Assembly: GCA_015067635.1 (NCBI GenBank)
Contig: SVMA01000002.1
Span: 62,001 to 126,000 of the forward strand
Source: Oscillospiraceae bacterium
GTDB lineage: Bacteria > Bacillota > Clostridia > Oscillospirales > Oscillospiraceae
Length of the DNA stretch: 64,000 bases
Reading direction: 5' to 3'
In this document: positions 26,251-34,726 of the stretch, piece after piece
Layout of the letters: the number at the start of each line of letters is the position of its first letter
Position numbering within the stretch: the stretch's first letter is position 1
Position numbers and translations under genes: made by a program
The notes under the pieces: generated by a model
Seen by the model: only the letters and a program-made list of their open reading frames with translations
Database searches by the model: none
Told to the model about the DNA's origin: nothing

Positions 26251-26937
26251 ATGGCACTTTACGCCATTGGTGACTTACATTTATGCCTTGGTGCGCCAAA
26301 GCCGATGGATATTTTCGGCGGCGCCTGGGTGGGATATATGGAAAAGCTGCAGCAGGGAATGGCCGTGGTGAAACCGGAGGATACCCTGGTTTTGATGGGG
26401 GACTTGAGCTGGGCGCTGGCGCTATCTGATGCAAAAGCGGATTTTGCCTGGATGAATGAGATTCCAGGACGAAAAATCATCCTGAAGGGTAACCACGATT
26501 ACTGGTGGAGTACGGTAAAGAAGTTTCAGGTGTTTTGTTCGGAAAACGGCTTTAAAAATTTCCACATGCTTCACAACAACCATTTTGAGTACGAAGGTAT
26601 GGCTATTTGCGGTACCCGCGGTTGGTTCTTTGAAGAGGAACGCAGTGGTCAGCACGATGAAAAAGTATTCAAGCGGGAGCTTTTGCGATTGGAAGCATCC
26701 CTGCAATCCGCGGGAGATTTGCCGAAAACGGTATTTCTTCATTATCCGCCCAGATATAAAGGCTACCAGTGCCCGGAGATTCTGGAACTGCTGAAGAAAT
26801 ACGAGGTGCGAACCTGTTTTTATGGACATCTTCATGGCGCCAGCCACGGTCTTGCACAAGAAGGCGTGTGGGATGGAATCACATTCCGGCTTCTGTCTGC
26901 AGACAAATTAAACTTCCAGCCTTATTGCATAAAATAA
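26251..26937 (+). CDS. Calcineurin-like metallophosphoesterase
   Basis: A 228-residue phosphoesterase with the dinuclear metal motifs in order: YAIGDLHLC (Asp-His), LVLMGDLSWAL (Asp), KGNHDYWW (Asn-His-Asp), a central His in FLHYPP, and CFYGHLHG (His-His). Substrate unknown. It follows the threonine-synthase-like gene by four bases and is the last gene before a terminator, so it probably belongs to the same transcript starting at lepB or at the dipeptidase. Confidence 0.9.
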   Translation: MALYAIGDLHLCLGAPKPMDIFGGAWVGYMEKLQQGMAVVKPEDTLVLMGDLSWALALSDAKADFAWMNEIPGRKIILKGNHDYWWSTVKKFQVFCSENGFKNFHMLHNNHFEYEGMAICGTRGWFFEEERSGQHDEKVFKRELLRLEASLQSAGDLPKTVFLHYPPRYKGYQCPEILELLKKYEVRTCFYGHLHGASHGLAQEGVWDGITFRLLSADKLNFQPYCIK

Positions 26938-26961
26938 GACCTGCTGCGGTGCAGCAGGTCT
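26937..26961. terminator. Bidirectional terminator between the phosphoesterase gene and nagB
   Basis: AGACCTGCTGC-GGT-GCAGCAGGTCT at the junction of two convergent genes, followed by TAAAATTTT. Confidence 0.85.
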
Positions 26962-26973
26962 AAAATTTTGAAA

Positions 26974-27711
26974 TTACAGCTTATCGCCTACCAGAGACAG
27001 TGCGGCCTCATCTGCCACCAACACAAAATCGGGATGTAACTGCATAATGGAAGCAGGCATCTGAGGAGTAACAGGTCCGCAGAACGCATCATAAACTGCC
27101 TGTGCCTTATTGGCACCGGTGGCAATCATGACGACGCGCCGTGCCTGCATGATATCCAGCATACCCATGGTATACGCCTGACGGGGGACCATACTCTCGT
27201 TTTCAAAGAAGCGGGAGTTCGCGGCAATGGTGGATGCGGTCAGATCCACACGATGTGTGCCGGTAACAAATTCAACAGTGGGCTCGTTAAAGCCGATATG
27301 ACCGTTGGCACCGATACCCAACAACTGCAGATCCACGCCGCCCAGATCACGAATCACCTTGTCGTATCGGGCACATTCCTTGGCATCGTCCATTTCCAGG
27401 CCGTTGGGGAGATTGGTGTTGCTGGGATCAATGTTAATATGGTCGAAGAAGTTATGATGCATGAAATAAGAATAGCTTTGATCGTGGTCAGCAGAAAGAC
27501 CCACATACTCGTCAAGGTTGACGGTTTTGGTCTTGGAGAAGTCCACGTCGCCTCTTTCGCACCATTTGATCAGCTGGCTGTAAGCACCCAATGGACTGCT
27601 GCCGGTTGCCAGACCCAAAACACAGTCGGGTTTCAGAATTACCTGTGCGGAAATAATATTTGCCACCTTGCGGCTGGCATCCTGATAATCTTTTGCACGA
27701 ATCAAACGCAT
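26974..27711 (-). CDS. nagB: Glucosamine-6-phosphate deaminase
   Basis: A 245-residue enzyme converting glucosamine-6-phosphate to fructose-6-phosphate and ammonia. Motifs are LGLATGSSPLGAYSQL (phosphate loop), VNLDEYVGLSADHDQSY (catalytic Asp and base), and GIGANGHIGFNEP with the active-site His. AGGAG lies eight bases before the ATG at 27711; a GTG three codons upstream is less well placed. No nagA is adjacent. Confidence 0.96.
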   Translation of the reverse strand: MRLIRAKDYQDASRKVANIISAQVILKPDCVLGLATGSSPLGAYSQLIKWCERGDVDFSKTKTVNLDEYVGLSADHDQSYSYFMHHNFFDHINIDPSNTNLPNGLEMDDAKECARYDKVIRDLGGVDLQLLGIGANGHIGFNEPTVEFVTGTHRVDLTASTIAANSRFFENESMVPRQAYTMGMLDIMQARRVVMIATGANKAQAVYDAFCGPVTPQMPASIMQLHPDFVLVADEAALSLVGDKL

Positions 27712-27920
27712 ACTAAGCACTCCTTTGGTGTTGATTTGTTTTTATACTAGCATTTTAATTCCTTTTTGTACAGTAAATTGACGAAATACAGTTCATTTAG
27801 ATAAAAACAAAATGCATTTTACCACCAATATAAACTGGCATTAAAAATAACGTATAATTTGGCACTATATTTATTGCCAGATTATGCTATAATGCTATTA
27901 CATAAAAGGAGGGGGATTTC
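27712..27920. promoter_or_regulatory. Divergent intergenic region, nagB and ECF S component
   Basis: About 210 bases rich in A and T. A TATAAT at 27888-27893 is well placed for the plus-strand gene at 27921. TTTGGCA and TTGCCAG (27858-27880) face each other around a nine-base spacer just before it and could be an operator. No gene is visible. Confidence 0.4.
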
Positions 27921-28685
27921 ATGAAATTCGAAAAAGCAATTCCCGGAGCAATCGGAACCGGCGTGGGCATCGTGGGTGCTGTGATTACCCGCCATTTTGC
28001 AATTGCGGCGAATGCAGGCAACGTGGCGAAAATACTGTATGCCTTATCGCTGATTTGTGTAATTCTTGGCATTATCGGCGTGGTAATCCCGTTTCTTCCC
28101 AAGCGGGAGAAGGTTTCCACCAAGACGCTGGTGTTGGCATCCATGTTTGCCGCACTTTGCTATATCGGTTTCACCTTCTTTAAAATTGATATCCCGGTAG
28201 GCACCGAGAAGACTGCATTTCATTTGGGCAATGTTTTTTGCGTGCTGGCGGCATTGCTGTTGGGCGGACTTTGGGGTGGAATGGCCGGAGCAGTAGGCAT
28301 GACCATTGCAGATTTGACGACGGCCTATGTTACCTCTGCACCGAAAACCTTTTTGCTGAAACTGTGCATTGGACTGATTGTGGGCTGGGTTGCTCACAAG
28401 ATATTCAAGATCAGCCGCAAGGCTGACAGAAAGATTCCTCTGCCTGTGGCAGCGGCGGTGAGCTGTTCTGCGGGTATGCTATTTAATGTGGTTGCAGATC
28501 CCATAGTCGGTTATTTCTACAAAACCTGTATTATGGGTGTTCCCCAGGATGCGGCGTTAATTTGGATGAAGATCGGTGCACTTACAACACTGGTCAATGC
28601 TGTGATCGCGGTTGCCGCGGCAACACTTCTCTATCTGGCGCTGCGTTCGGCACTGGAACGGGATAAATTGGTAAAGGACGCATAA
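27921..28685 (+). CDS. ECF transporter S component (substrate-binding membrane subunit)
   Basis: A 254-residue integral membrane protein with about seven helices. Residues ~70-190 have the pattern of the riboflavin-type ECF S subunits: a short basic stretch, FAALCYIGFTFFKIDIPVGTEKTAFHLGNVFCVLAALLLGGLWGGMAGAVG, and a TIADLTTAY turn before the GWVAHKIF helix. An extra N-terminal pair of helices (residues 1-60) precedes this. GGAGG precedes the ATG. It stands alone, so it would share ATPase and T subunits encoded elsewhere (group II ECF). The vitamin or other ligand cannot be told from the sequence. Confidence 0.8.
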   Translation: MKFEKAIPGAIGTGVGIVGAVITRHFAIAANAGNVAKILYALSLICVILGIIGVVIPFLPKREKVSTKTLVLASMFAALCYIGFTFFKIDIPVGTEKTAFHLGNVFCVLAALLLGGLWGGMAGAVGMTIADLTTAYVTSAPKTFLLKLCIGLIVGWVAHKIFKISRKADRKIPLPVAAAVSCSAGMLFNVVADPIVGYFYKTCIMGVPQDAALIWMKIGALTTLVNAVIAVAAATLLYLALRSALERDKLVKDA

Positions 28686-28692
28686 TGCTTTC

Positions 28693-28723
28693 AAAAAATC
28701 CGCCCAAGCGGGCGGATTTTTTT
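28693..28723 (+). terminator. Terminator after the ECF S component gene
   Basis: ATCCGCCC-AAGC-GGGCGGAT flanked by six A and seven T. Confidence 0.94.
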
Positions 28724-28733
28724 GTAAAGTGCT

Positions 28734-28762
28734 TGACAAGGCGCGGTAATTTACTATACTGA
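28734..28762 (+). promoter_or_regulatory. Promoter of the HAD hydrolase gene
   Basis: TTGACA at 28734 and TATACT about 17 bases downstream, followed by a short leader and GGAGAG before the ATG at 28790. Confidence 0.75.
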
Positions 28763-28789
28763 TAGCAGAACTTTTAAGAACGGAGAGCA

Positions 28790-29413
28790 ATGACATATAT
28801 TTTTGATTTTGACGGAACCCTGGTGGATTCCATGCCCGTTTTTGGGACAACCATGATTCGGATTTTTGAGGAGAATAACCTGCCTCTGCCGGAGAATTTT
28901 ATCAAAATTATCACGCCCCTGGGCTATAAGGGAACCGCAGAATATGCCATCAAGCAGGGCATCCAAATGCGTGCAGAGGAATTTGTGGAAAAGGCATTGG
29001 AATATAATACCTTTGAGTATCATCACAATATCCCCTTAAAAGAGCATGTCCGGGAAAAGCTGCAGCTGCTGAAAGCAAACGGGCACAGCCTGAATGTTTT
29101 GACAGCCAGCCCCCACTTTGTGTTGGATGCATGCCTGGAAAGATTGGGCGTTGCCAGACTGTTTGACAACATCTGGAGCTGTGAGGATTTCCATCGGACG
29201 AAGGCAGAGGTGGAGATATATCGGGAAGCGGCACAGAAACTGGGAAAAGCAGTGGAAGAATGTATCTTCGTAGATGATAATCTGGGCGCGGTTACTACGG
29301 CGAAACAGGCCGGAATGCAGGCGATTGGCGTTTATGATGCATCCTCTGAGGATTTTGCAGAAGAGATGAAGGCGGCCGCTGACCGATATGTGTACTCTTT
29401 TGCTCAGCTGTAA
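28790..29413 (+). CDS. HAD-superfamily hydrolase (phosphoglycolate-phosphatase-like)
   Basis: A 207-residue phosphatase of the haloacid dehalogenase superfamily. Motif I is FDFDGTLVDSM with nucleophile Asp 6, motif II is in LNVLTASP, the lysine is around RTKAEVE, and motif IV is CIFVDDNLGAV. A helical cap lies at residues ~15-85. The substrate is unknown. It is a single-gene unit with its own promoter and terminator. Confidence 0.9.
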   Translation: MTYIFDFDGTLVDSMPVFGTTMIRIFEENNLPLPENFIKIITPLGYKGTAEYAIKQGIQMRAEEFVEKALEYNTFEYHHNIPLKEHVREKLQLLKANGHSLNVLTASPHFVLDACLERLGVARLFDNIWSCEDFHRTKAEVEIYREAAQKLGKAVEECIFVDDNLGAVTTAKQAGMQAIGVYDASSEDFAEEMKAAADRYVYSFAQL

Positions 29414-29462
29414 ACGGGCATATTCCGCTGAAGAAGAAAGCTTGTGAAGCTGCTTATTTTTG

Positions 29463-29493
29463 AAAAAGGCTTGCCAAACGGCAAGCCTTTTTT
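29463..29493. terminator. Terminator between HAD hydrolase and EamA permease genes
   Basis: AAAAAGGCTTGCC-AAAC-GGCAAGCCTTTTTT, between convergent genes. A near-identical stem stands at 30854-30881. Confidence 0.93.
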
Positions 29494-29514
29494 GCGTGGC
29501 AGAGAAGAGAAAGT

Positions 29515-30426
29515 TCAGACATCGATGCTTTTCTGTTCCGGCGTTGGAGTATTCTTTTTGTCAAAAACCGCAATGAGGATGCAGGCCGCAATGACCAAAA
29601 CACAGCCAATGCCCATGCCCACAGAGATATTTTCGTGGAAAACGAGAACGCCCATAGCCACACCGGTCAGCGGTTCTACGGTGCTCAAAATGGAAGCGCG
29701 TTCGCCGCCAATCAAAAAGGTTCCTTTTTGGAACATAACCACTGCACCTGCGCTGACCATAAGAGAAAGCAGAATACACAGAAGCCAGCCGGTTGCGGTG
29801 GAGGGCAGTGTGAGACGGTTGCCCAGCAGGCAAACTGCCAGCATTACGCAGGAGCATACGATGGCAATATAAAAGCTTAACTGAAAACCGGACAGCTCCT
29901 TTCGCTGAAACACGGAAAGCAGAACCACGTAAACAGCGTAAACAACACCGGATGAAAGTGCAAGGACACAGCCGGTCCAGTCCAGAGGTTCAGCGGGATT
30001 GTAAAACAGGCAAACTCCGCCAACACAAAGAAAAATTGCAATAACCATACCGCTATTTAGTTTTTTACGCAGGAATACAGTTCCGATCAGTACCACAATA
30101 GCCGGATATACAAAGTGGAACACTGTCGCCGTGCCGGAAGCGATATGCTGATAGGAGCCATAAAGCAGCAGAGGGGTAATACAGCATCCCAGCAAAGCGA
30201 TTAAGCTAATAACCGGCAGGGATTTTGCGGAAATTCGAAGAGAACGGTTCTGGTGCCAGGTGAGGGCCGCAAGCACCGGCAGTGCCAGCAGATTCCGCAG
30301 GAACACTACACTCTCCCGATTGATGCCCTCGGCATAAATATAGTTGGTGACCAAGGGCATACAGCCATAGAGAAAGGCACTTAAAATTACCAGCACGTAG
30401 CCCTTGATCATATTTCTTTTTTTCAT
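29515..30426 (-). CDS. EamA/DMT-superfamily transporter
   Basis: A 303-residue membrane protein with ten predicted helices arranged as two EamA domains, the second ending in GVLVFHENISVGMGIGCVLVIAACILIAVF. The motif FHFVYPAIVVLIGTVFLRKKL in the middle of the first repeat is typical of drug/metabolite transporters. Substrate not evident; amino acid or metabolite export is common in the family. AAGAGG precedes the ATG at 30426. Confidence 0.9.
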   Translation of the reverse strand: MKKRNMIKGYVLVILSAFLYGCMPLVTNYIYAEGINRESVVFLRNLLALPVLAALTWHQNRSLRISAKSLPVISLIALLGCCITPLLLYGSYQHIASGTATVFHFVYPAIVVLIGTVFLRKKLNSGMVIAIFLCVGGVCLFYNPAEPLDWTGCVLALSSGVVYAVYVVLLSVFQRKELSGFQLSFYIAIVCSCVMLAVCLLGNRLTLPSTATGWLLCILLSLMVSAGAVVMFQKGTFLIGGERASILSTVEPLTGVAMGVLVFHENISVGMGIGCVLVIAACILIAVFDKKNTPTPEQKSIDV

Positions 30427-30695
30427 AAATAAGCCTCTTAATTATCCAATATTTCGCTGTGTAAGAACAGTTCTTCTGTTTGTTTCATTCGCTGCAGCGC
30501 AGTGTTGGGACAGCGCACAGACACTGCATTATAGTACTCTAATGATAGAGCGCAAGCCTCCTTCTGTCAATGTAAATTTTACTATATTTCATTATATTTT
30601 TCTGCAATGTGTTTAGATTGTTGAGAGACAATTCCTACATATTTATGATTTTTAGTAAAGTAAATACTACATTTTCTGAAAGGACGTAAAAATTA
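30427..30695. other. Intergenic region without a recognisable gene
   Basis: About 270 bases between the EamA gene and a possible 44-codon gene. They are A/T-rich in the second half. CTGCAGCGCAGTGTTGGGACAGCGCACAG near 30495 has short repeated CAGCGCA units. Promoters for the divergent genes are presumably here, but I cannot place them with confidence. Confidence 0.3.
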
Positions 30696-30830
30696 TTGGA
30701 AAATGATTGGCTAAAACCCGGAAGCCTGATCATATTCACCGGTAGATGCTGGACCGATGAGCCTTACTATTTGTGCGCTAAAGTGATCTGGGATCATGTG
30801 CCCACGCTCGCTATGGTTGCGATTACATAA
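30696..30830 (+). CDS. Possible small protein (44 residues)
   Basis: A short frame from TTG at 30696 to TAA at 30830, with AGGACG about ten bases upstream and its own terminator 24 bases downstream. The translation starts ENDWLKPGSLIIFTG and includes two cysteines (GRC and YLC) and aromatic residues. No family recognised. It could be a small protein gene, or a remnant of a larger one: the spacing to signals at both ends is the main support. Confidence 0.35.
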   Translation: MENDWLKPGSLIIFTGRCWTDEPYYLCAKVIWDHVPTLAMVAIT

Positions 30831-30853
30831 AATACCGCACAACCGAATTACCC

Positions 30854-30881
30854 AAAAGGCTTGCCTAACGGTAAGCCTTTT
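30854..30881 (+). terminator. Terminator upstream of sdaA
   Basis: AAAAGGCTTGCC-TAAC-GGTAAGCCTTTT, closely similar to the stem at 29463-29493. Confidence 0.85.
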
Positions 30882-30898
30882 GCTTTGGGGGAAAGGCA

Positions 30899-30927
30899 TT
30901 TACAAGAAACGACGGATATGATATAAT
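30899..30927 (+). promoter_or_regulatory. Promoter of the serine dehydratase gene
   Basis: TTTACA (30899-30904) and TATAAT (30922-30927) with a 17-base spacer. Confidence 0.8.
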
Positions 30928-30954
30928 GCAGAAAAAAGTACAGCGAGGCAGATT

Positions 30955-32157
30955 ATGAAATCGATTAAAACTATTTTCAAGACGGGGTATGGTCCTTCCA
31001 GTTCACACACCATGGGACCTTCCTATGCGGCAACCCGTTTCATAAGTGAATTTCCGCAATGTGACTGCATAAAAGTGATTCTTTACGGCTCTCTTGCCAA
31101 AACCGGAAGGGGGCACGGCACGGACAGAGCGATAACGGAGGCACTCAAAGCGGTTAAGACAGAAATTGTTTTTGATACCGAAACGCAAACGCCAAAGCAT
31201 CCCAATACGGTTGATTTTATTGCCTACAAACAAAATGCCGAGCTCGGCAGGAAGCGGTATTACAGCATTGGCGGCGGCGAGATCCGTGTGGACAATGACG
31301 AAGCCATTTCCTGGGAGGAGATATACGAAGCCAAAAGCTTCAGTGAAATTGCTCAATATTGCAAATCGAAAAATATTCGTCTTTCGGATTATGTATTTGC
31401 CCATGAAAGTGACGATATCAAGCCTTTTTTGCTGAATACCTGGAAAGCAATGCAAAATTCGATCTTCGAAGGTCTCAGTAAAACAGGCATTCTTCCCGGC
31501 GGTTTGGGAGTAGAACGCAAGGCGCAGTTCCTATACAACCAAAGGCATATTGATGAGAGCCCACAGACAAAGGAAAACCGGCTTGTTTGTGCTTACGCAT
31601 TTGCAGTCAGTGAGCAAAACGCAGACTGTGGAGTGATTGTTACTGCACCGACATGTGGCTCCTGCGGTGTCGTGCCTGCGGTGTTGAAGTACATGCAGGA
31701 AAAGAACAATTTTTCCGATGATGACATAATCCGTGCCCTTGCGGTAGCAGGACTTGTGGGAAATATTGTAAGCACGAATGCCTCGATAAGCGGTGCGGAA
31801 TGTGGCTGTCAGGCAGAGGTAGGAACAGCCTGCAGTATGGCATCTGCGGCTCTCTGTGAGCTTTTTGAAATGGGCATTGACCAAATTGAATATGCAGCGG
31901 AAGTTGCGATGGAGCATCATCTGGGACTTACCTGCGACCCTGTTTGCGGTCTGGTGCAGATTCCCTGTATAGAACGCAACGCGGTGGCGGCAATGCGCTC
32001 GATAAATGCACTCAGTCTATCCAATTTCCTTTACGGAAGCCGAAAGGTTTCTTTTGATATTGTTGTTGAGACAATGTATCAAACCGGCAAGGATCTGTCC
32101 CATCTTTATCGGGAGACCTCTGAAGGCGGTCTCGCGAAATTGTATTCCGGGAGCTGA
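30955..32157 (+). CDS. sdaA: L-serine dehydratase, iron-sulfur-dependent, single chain
   Basis: A 400-residue enzyme deaminating L-serine to pyruvate and ammonia. The N-terminal beta domain (FKTGYGPSSSHTMGPS and GSLAKTGRGHGTD) is fused to the alpha domain with the [4Fe-4S] ligands and catalytic motifs: TAPTCGSCGVVPA, SGAECGCQAEVGTACSMA, and CDPVCGLVQIPCIERNA. The beta and alpha chains are separate genes in Bacillus; the fused order here is as in Escherichia coli SdaA. Ends in a shared terminator. It stands just upstream of the glycine cleavage genes, so serine and glycine degradation are neighbours. Confidence 0.95.
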   Translation: MKSIKTIFKTGYGPSSSHTMGPSYAATRFISEFPQCDCIKVILYGSLAKTGRGHGTDRAITEALKAVKTEIVFDTETQTPKHPNTVDFIAYKQNAELGRKRYYSIGGGEIRVDNDEAISWEEIYEAKSFSEIAQYCKSKNIRLSDYVFAHESDDIKPFLLNTWKAMQNSIFEGLSKTGILPGGLGVERKAQFLYNQRHIDESPQTKENRLVCAYAFAVSEQNADCGVIVTAPTCGSCGVVPAVLKYMQEKNNFSDDDIIRALAVAGLVGNIVSTNASISGAECGCQAEVGTACSMASAALCELFEMGIDQIEYAAEVAMEHHLGLTCDPVCGLVQIPCIERNAVAAMRSINALSLSNFLYGSRKVSFDIVVETMYQTGKDLSHLYRETSEGGLAKLYSGS

Positions 32158-32240
32158 ATACGCTGTCGGGAGAAAGTCTAAAGGCTATGGGACGAGCCCA
32201 ATCTGAAGTGAGCATTTCTGCTCCTGCTTCCCATACTCCC

Positions 32241-32274
32241 AAAACGGCAGACACGAAAGTGTCTGCCGTTTTTT
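32241..32274. terminator. Terminator after sdaA
   Basis: AAAACGGCAGACAC-GAAA-GTGTCTGCCGTTTTTT, symmetric and usable in both directions, so it also ends the LysR remnant on the minus strand. Confidence 0.94.
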
Positions 32275-32275
32275 C

Positions 32276-32505
32276 AGCGCTCGGATAAGCTGTTTTTATT
32301 TCTTCAATTAAACCTGCCATAAAAGGAGATATCCAACGGTTTTTGTGGGTGAGAATCTGACTGTAATATACCTGCGGCTCCAATGCCACATCAACCTGCG
32401 CAAGGGTTCCGTCCGTCAACAGTTTCTTTACGCAGTATTCCGGCAGAAAAGACAAGGCCATATTCTCCTGTAACAGTGCGGCAATGACAATGTGGTATTC
32501 CCGCT
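32276..32505 (-). pseudogene. LysR-family regulator remnant (C-terminal part only)
   Basis: Reading on the minus strand from about 32505, residues from REYHIVIAALLQENMALSFLPEYCVKKLLTDGTLAQ to RWISPFMAGLIEEIKTAYP match the end of a LysR substrate-binding domain. There is no N-terminal winged helix: the frame upstream carries unrelated sequence that is the reverse strand of the next remnant. The remnant reads straight into the terminator. It forms a pair with the plus-strand fragment starting at 32522. Confidence 0.7.
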
Positions 32506-32521
32506 GGATCAGCCTTCCAAT

Positions 32522-32782
32522 GAAGGCAATACCGGTCCGAACACCATTCACCACCGTTATATGACCGAGGATGTACCCATTGGCTGTAAGATCTATCATG
32601 ATCTGGGCGTGCAATACGGTGTTCCGACACCGATCATTGATTCCATGATCATTCTGGCCGGTGCGATGCATAAAAAGAGCTTCTTTGAAGAAAGCAGATA
32701 TAATCTGGCTTATCTTGGCATTGACAATATGAGCAAGGAAGATTTGCTGCTGTACCTGAATGAGGGCGTATACAAGCGGTAA
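32522..32782 (+). pseudogene. Octopine/nopaline (opine) dehydrogenase remnant (C-terminal part only)
   Basis: About 86 codons encoding RYMTEDVPIGCKIYHDLGVQYGVPTPIIDSM and a C-terminal helical region, matching the end of NAD/NADP octopine/nopaline dehydrogenase helical domain. The NAD-binding N-terminal domain is missing. The break lies only ~17 bases from the break in the LysR remnant, as expected if one deletion removed the 5' halves of two divergent genes plus their common promoter. Confidence 0.7.
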
Positions 32783-32792
32783 TATTCCGTCA

Positions 32793-32821
32793 TTGACAAA
32801 ATGTGTAAAAGATGGTACAGT
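32793..32821 (+). promoter_or_regulatory. Promoter of the glycine cleavage operon
   Basis: TTGACA (32793-32798) and TACAGT (32816-32821) separated by 17 bases, about 40 bases before the riboswitch. Confidence 0.85.
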
Positions 32822-32858
32822 AAAAAAAATAAAAACAGTATACATCGCTTGATTGACT

Positions 32859-33000
32859 CAGGAGAGATCGGGAACGGCGCCGAAGGGGAAAGCAGAAACT
32901 CTCAGGCAAAAGGACTGGGTCATGACGATACTCTGTAGAGTGGGCTTGCCCACGCCGAAGGTGCAACCGGATACTTCCGGGAATCTCTCAGGTGATTTTA
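32859..33000 (+). ncRNA. Glycine riboswitch, tandem aptamers
   Basis: The first aptamer (about 32859-32918) has GGAGAG, the conserved GCGCCGAAGGGG and CTCTCAGGCAAAAGGAC; the second (about 32930-32996) repeats CGCCGAAGGTGCAA and CTCTCAGGTGA. This is the gcvT-motif RNA, which binds glycine cooperatively. It precedes a terminator and the gcv genes, so glycine should turn transcription on, as in the Bacillus gcvT switch (inferred; the competing antiterminator was not modelled). Confidence 0.93.
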
Positions 33001-33002
33001 GC

Positions 33003-33043
33003 AGAGGCACAAAATGCTTTTATGCATTTTGTGCCTCTTTTTG
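33003..33043 (+). terminator. Riboswitch-controlled terminator
   Basis: AGAGGCACAAAATGC and GCATTTTGTGCCTCT pair perfectly around TTTTAT, followed by TTTTT. It sits directly behind the second aptamer and before gcvT. Confidence 0.93.
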
Positions 33044-33103
33044 CGCTTTTTTATCAATAAAAAGGTATCAATTTAATATTTATTTTCAAAGGAGCGAACA
33101 ACT

Positions 33104-34285
33104 ATGAGCGAACTGAAGCGAACACCTCTTTATGATGCCCACGTTGCCGCAGGTGCGACTATGGTGGACTTTGGCGGTTGGGAAATGCCAATTCAGTATC
33201 CCACCGGCATCGTCAGCGAACATCTGTATGACCGTAAGCACTGTGGTATCTTCGATGTATCCCACATGGGGCGCCTGATCGTAGAAGGTCCGGAGCGCGT
33301 GGCATTCCTGCAGAAGGTCCTGTCCAGCAATGTTGCAGCACTGGTACCCGGTCGGGCTCAGTACTGTATCATCCCCACTGAGACCGGTGGTGCTGTTGAT
33401 GACGCTTACCTGTATATGTATGAAGAAGACCGCTACATGCTGATTGTCAACGCATCCAACACAGATAAGGATCTGGAACATTTCGCCAAATACCTGCCTC
33501 ATTATGATTGCACCATCACCAACATTACAGATACCTATTCTTCCATAGCTGTTCAGGGTCCTGATGCCGAAAAAATCCTGAAGGTCCTCTCCGGTGGCGT
33601 TGAGATCTCCGGTCCCAGAAAGAATGATTTGAATGAGCTGAACATGGAGGGTCGCACCGTTCGCGTTTCCAAGACCGGCTACACCGGCGATCCCATCGGC
33701 TGGGAGCTGTTCACCGATGCTGCGGAAGTCAACTGGCTGTGGCACCGACTGATTGAACTGGGTGCTCAGCCCATAGCATTGGGTGCCCGTGATACACTGC
33801 GTCTGGAAGCCGGACTTCCTCTGTACGGCCATGAAATGGGCGCCGATGCCAGCGGTGCGGAGATGCCGATTTTTGCCGTATCCCTTGCCAAATTTGCTGT
33901 CAGCTTCGCGGAGGAGAAGGCAGACTTTATCGCGAAGGACATTCTGAAAGCACAGAAGGAAAACGGCACTGCCAAAAAGGTGGTACCCATCGCATTGATT
34001 GACCGCGGTGTTATGCGTGCCGGTATGGACATCTACAAAGACGACCGGCATATCGGCTGGGTCACCTCCGGCACCATGGTTCCTTACTACAATTTTGACG
34101 AAAACGGACAAATTCTTGACACTACCGGCAAGCGCTCCATCGGCTTTGCCTATATTGATAGTGCCGTTTCCATGGACGATGTTATCGAGATCGATGTTCG
34201 GGGCAAACGACTGAAGGCAAAGCCCGTCACCAGACACATGATCCAAAACGAACCGCCCTACGGCAAAGCGGATGTCTCTATATAA
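33104..34285 (+). CDS. gcvT: Aminomethyltransferase (glycine cleavage T protein)
   Basis: A 393-residue tetrahydrofolate-dependent enzyme that takes the aminomethyl group from the lipoyl arm of H protein, giving 5,10-methylene-THF and ammonia. Recognised by ELKRTPLYDAHVAAGATMVDFGGWEMPIQY at the start, the HCGIFDVSHMG motif, SKTGYTGDPIGWELF and the C-terminal GWVTSGTM/GKRSIGFAY region. A GGAGCG site precedes the ATG. First structural gene of the gcv operon. Confidence 0.97.
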   Translation: MSELKRTPLYDAHVAAGATMVDFGGWEMPIQYPTGIVSEHLYDRKHCGIFDVSHMGRLIVEGPERVAFLQKVLSSNVAALVPGRAQYCIIPTETGGAVDDAYLYMYEEDRYMLIVNASNTDKDLEHFAKYLPHYDCTITNITDTYSSIAVQGPDAEKILKVLSGGVEISGPRKNDLNELNMEGRTVRVSKTGYTGDPIGWELFTDAAEVNWLWHRLIELGAQPIALGARDTLRLEAGLPLYGHEMGADASGAEMPIFAVSLAKFAVSFAEEKADFIAKDILKAQKENGTAKKVVPIALIDRGVMRAGMDIYKDDRHIGWVTSGTMVPYYNFDENGQILDTTGKRSIGFAYIDSAVSMDDVIEIDVRGKRLKAKPVTRHMIQNEPPYGKADVSI

Positions 34286-34345
34286 TTTCCCCGTGTTACG
34301 GGAACGAAATACTTATAAAATTTTTATTATTTGGAGGAAACTATT

Positions 34346-34723
34346 ATGAACAATCCCACTAATTTGAAGTATGCCAAGTCCCACGAATGGGTCAAGCACG
34401 AAGACGGCATCGCTGTTATCGGCATTTCTGACTTTGCACAGAGCGCTCTGGGCGATGTTGTATATGTGGGTCTGCCCACTGTGGGCACCCAGGTTACTGC
34501 CGGTGAGAGCTTCGGTGACGTTGAATCCGTCAAGGCGGTTTCCGACCTGATCTGCCCTGTTTCCGGTGTGATCTGCGCTGTCAACGACGAACTGGATAAC
34601 GCTCCCGAGCTGTTGAATGAAGATCCTTATAGTGCATGGATCATCAAAGTGGAGAATGTCACCGCAGAAGAAGAACTCTTGGACGCTGCCGCATACGAAG
34701 CATTTTGTGCTGAGGAGGAATAA
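34346..34723 (+). CDS. gcvH: Glycine cleavage system H protein
   Basis: A 125-residue lipoyl carrier protein. The lipoylated Lys is in SVKAVSD near residue 62. Typical flanks are SHEWVKHEDGIAVIGISDFAQSALGDVVYVGLP and LLNEDPYSAWIIKVE. TTTGGAGG gives the start at 34346; the frame is open five codons further upstream. Confidence 0.97.
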   Translation: MNNPTNLKYAKSHEWVKHEDGIAVIGISDFAQSALGDVVYVGLPTVGTQVTAGESFGDVESVKAVSDLICPVSGVICAVNDELDNAPELLNEDPYSAWIIKVENVTAEEELLDAAAYEAFCAEEE

Positions 34724-34726
34724 TCT

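Noticed and set aside
32012..32845. 277-codon minus-strand frame as one protein
   Set aside because: Only the middle part (32276-32505) resembles LysR; the rest is antisense to sdaA, the terminator and the opine dehydrogenase remnant.
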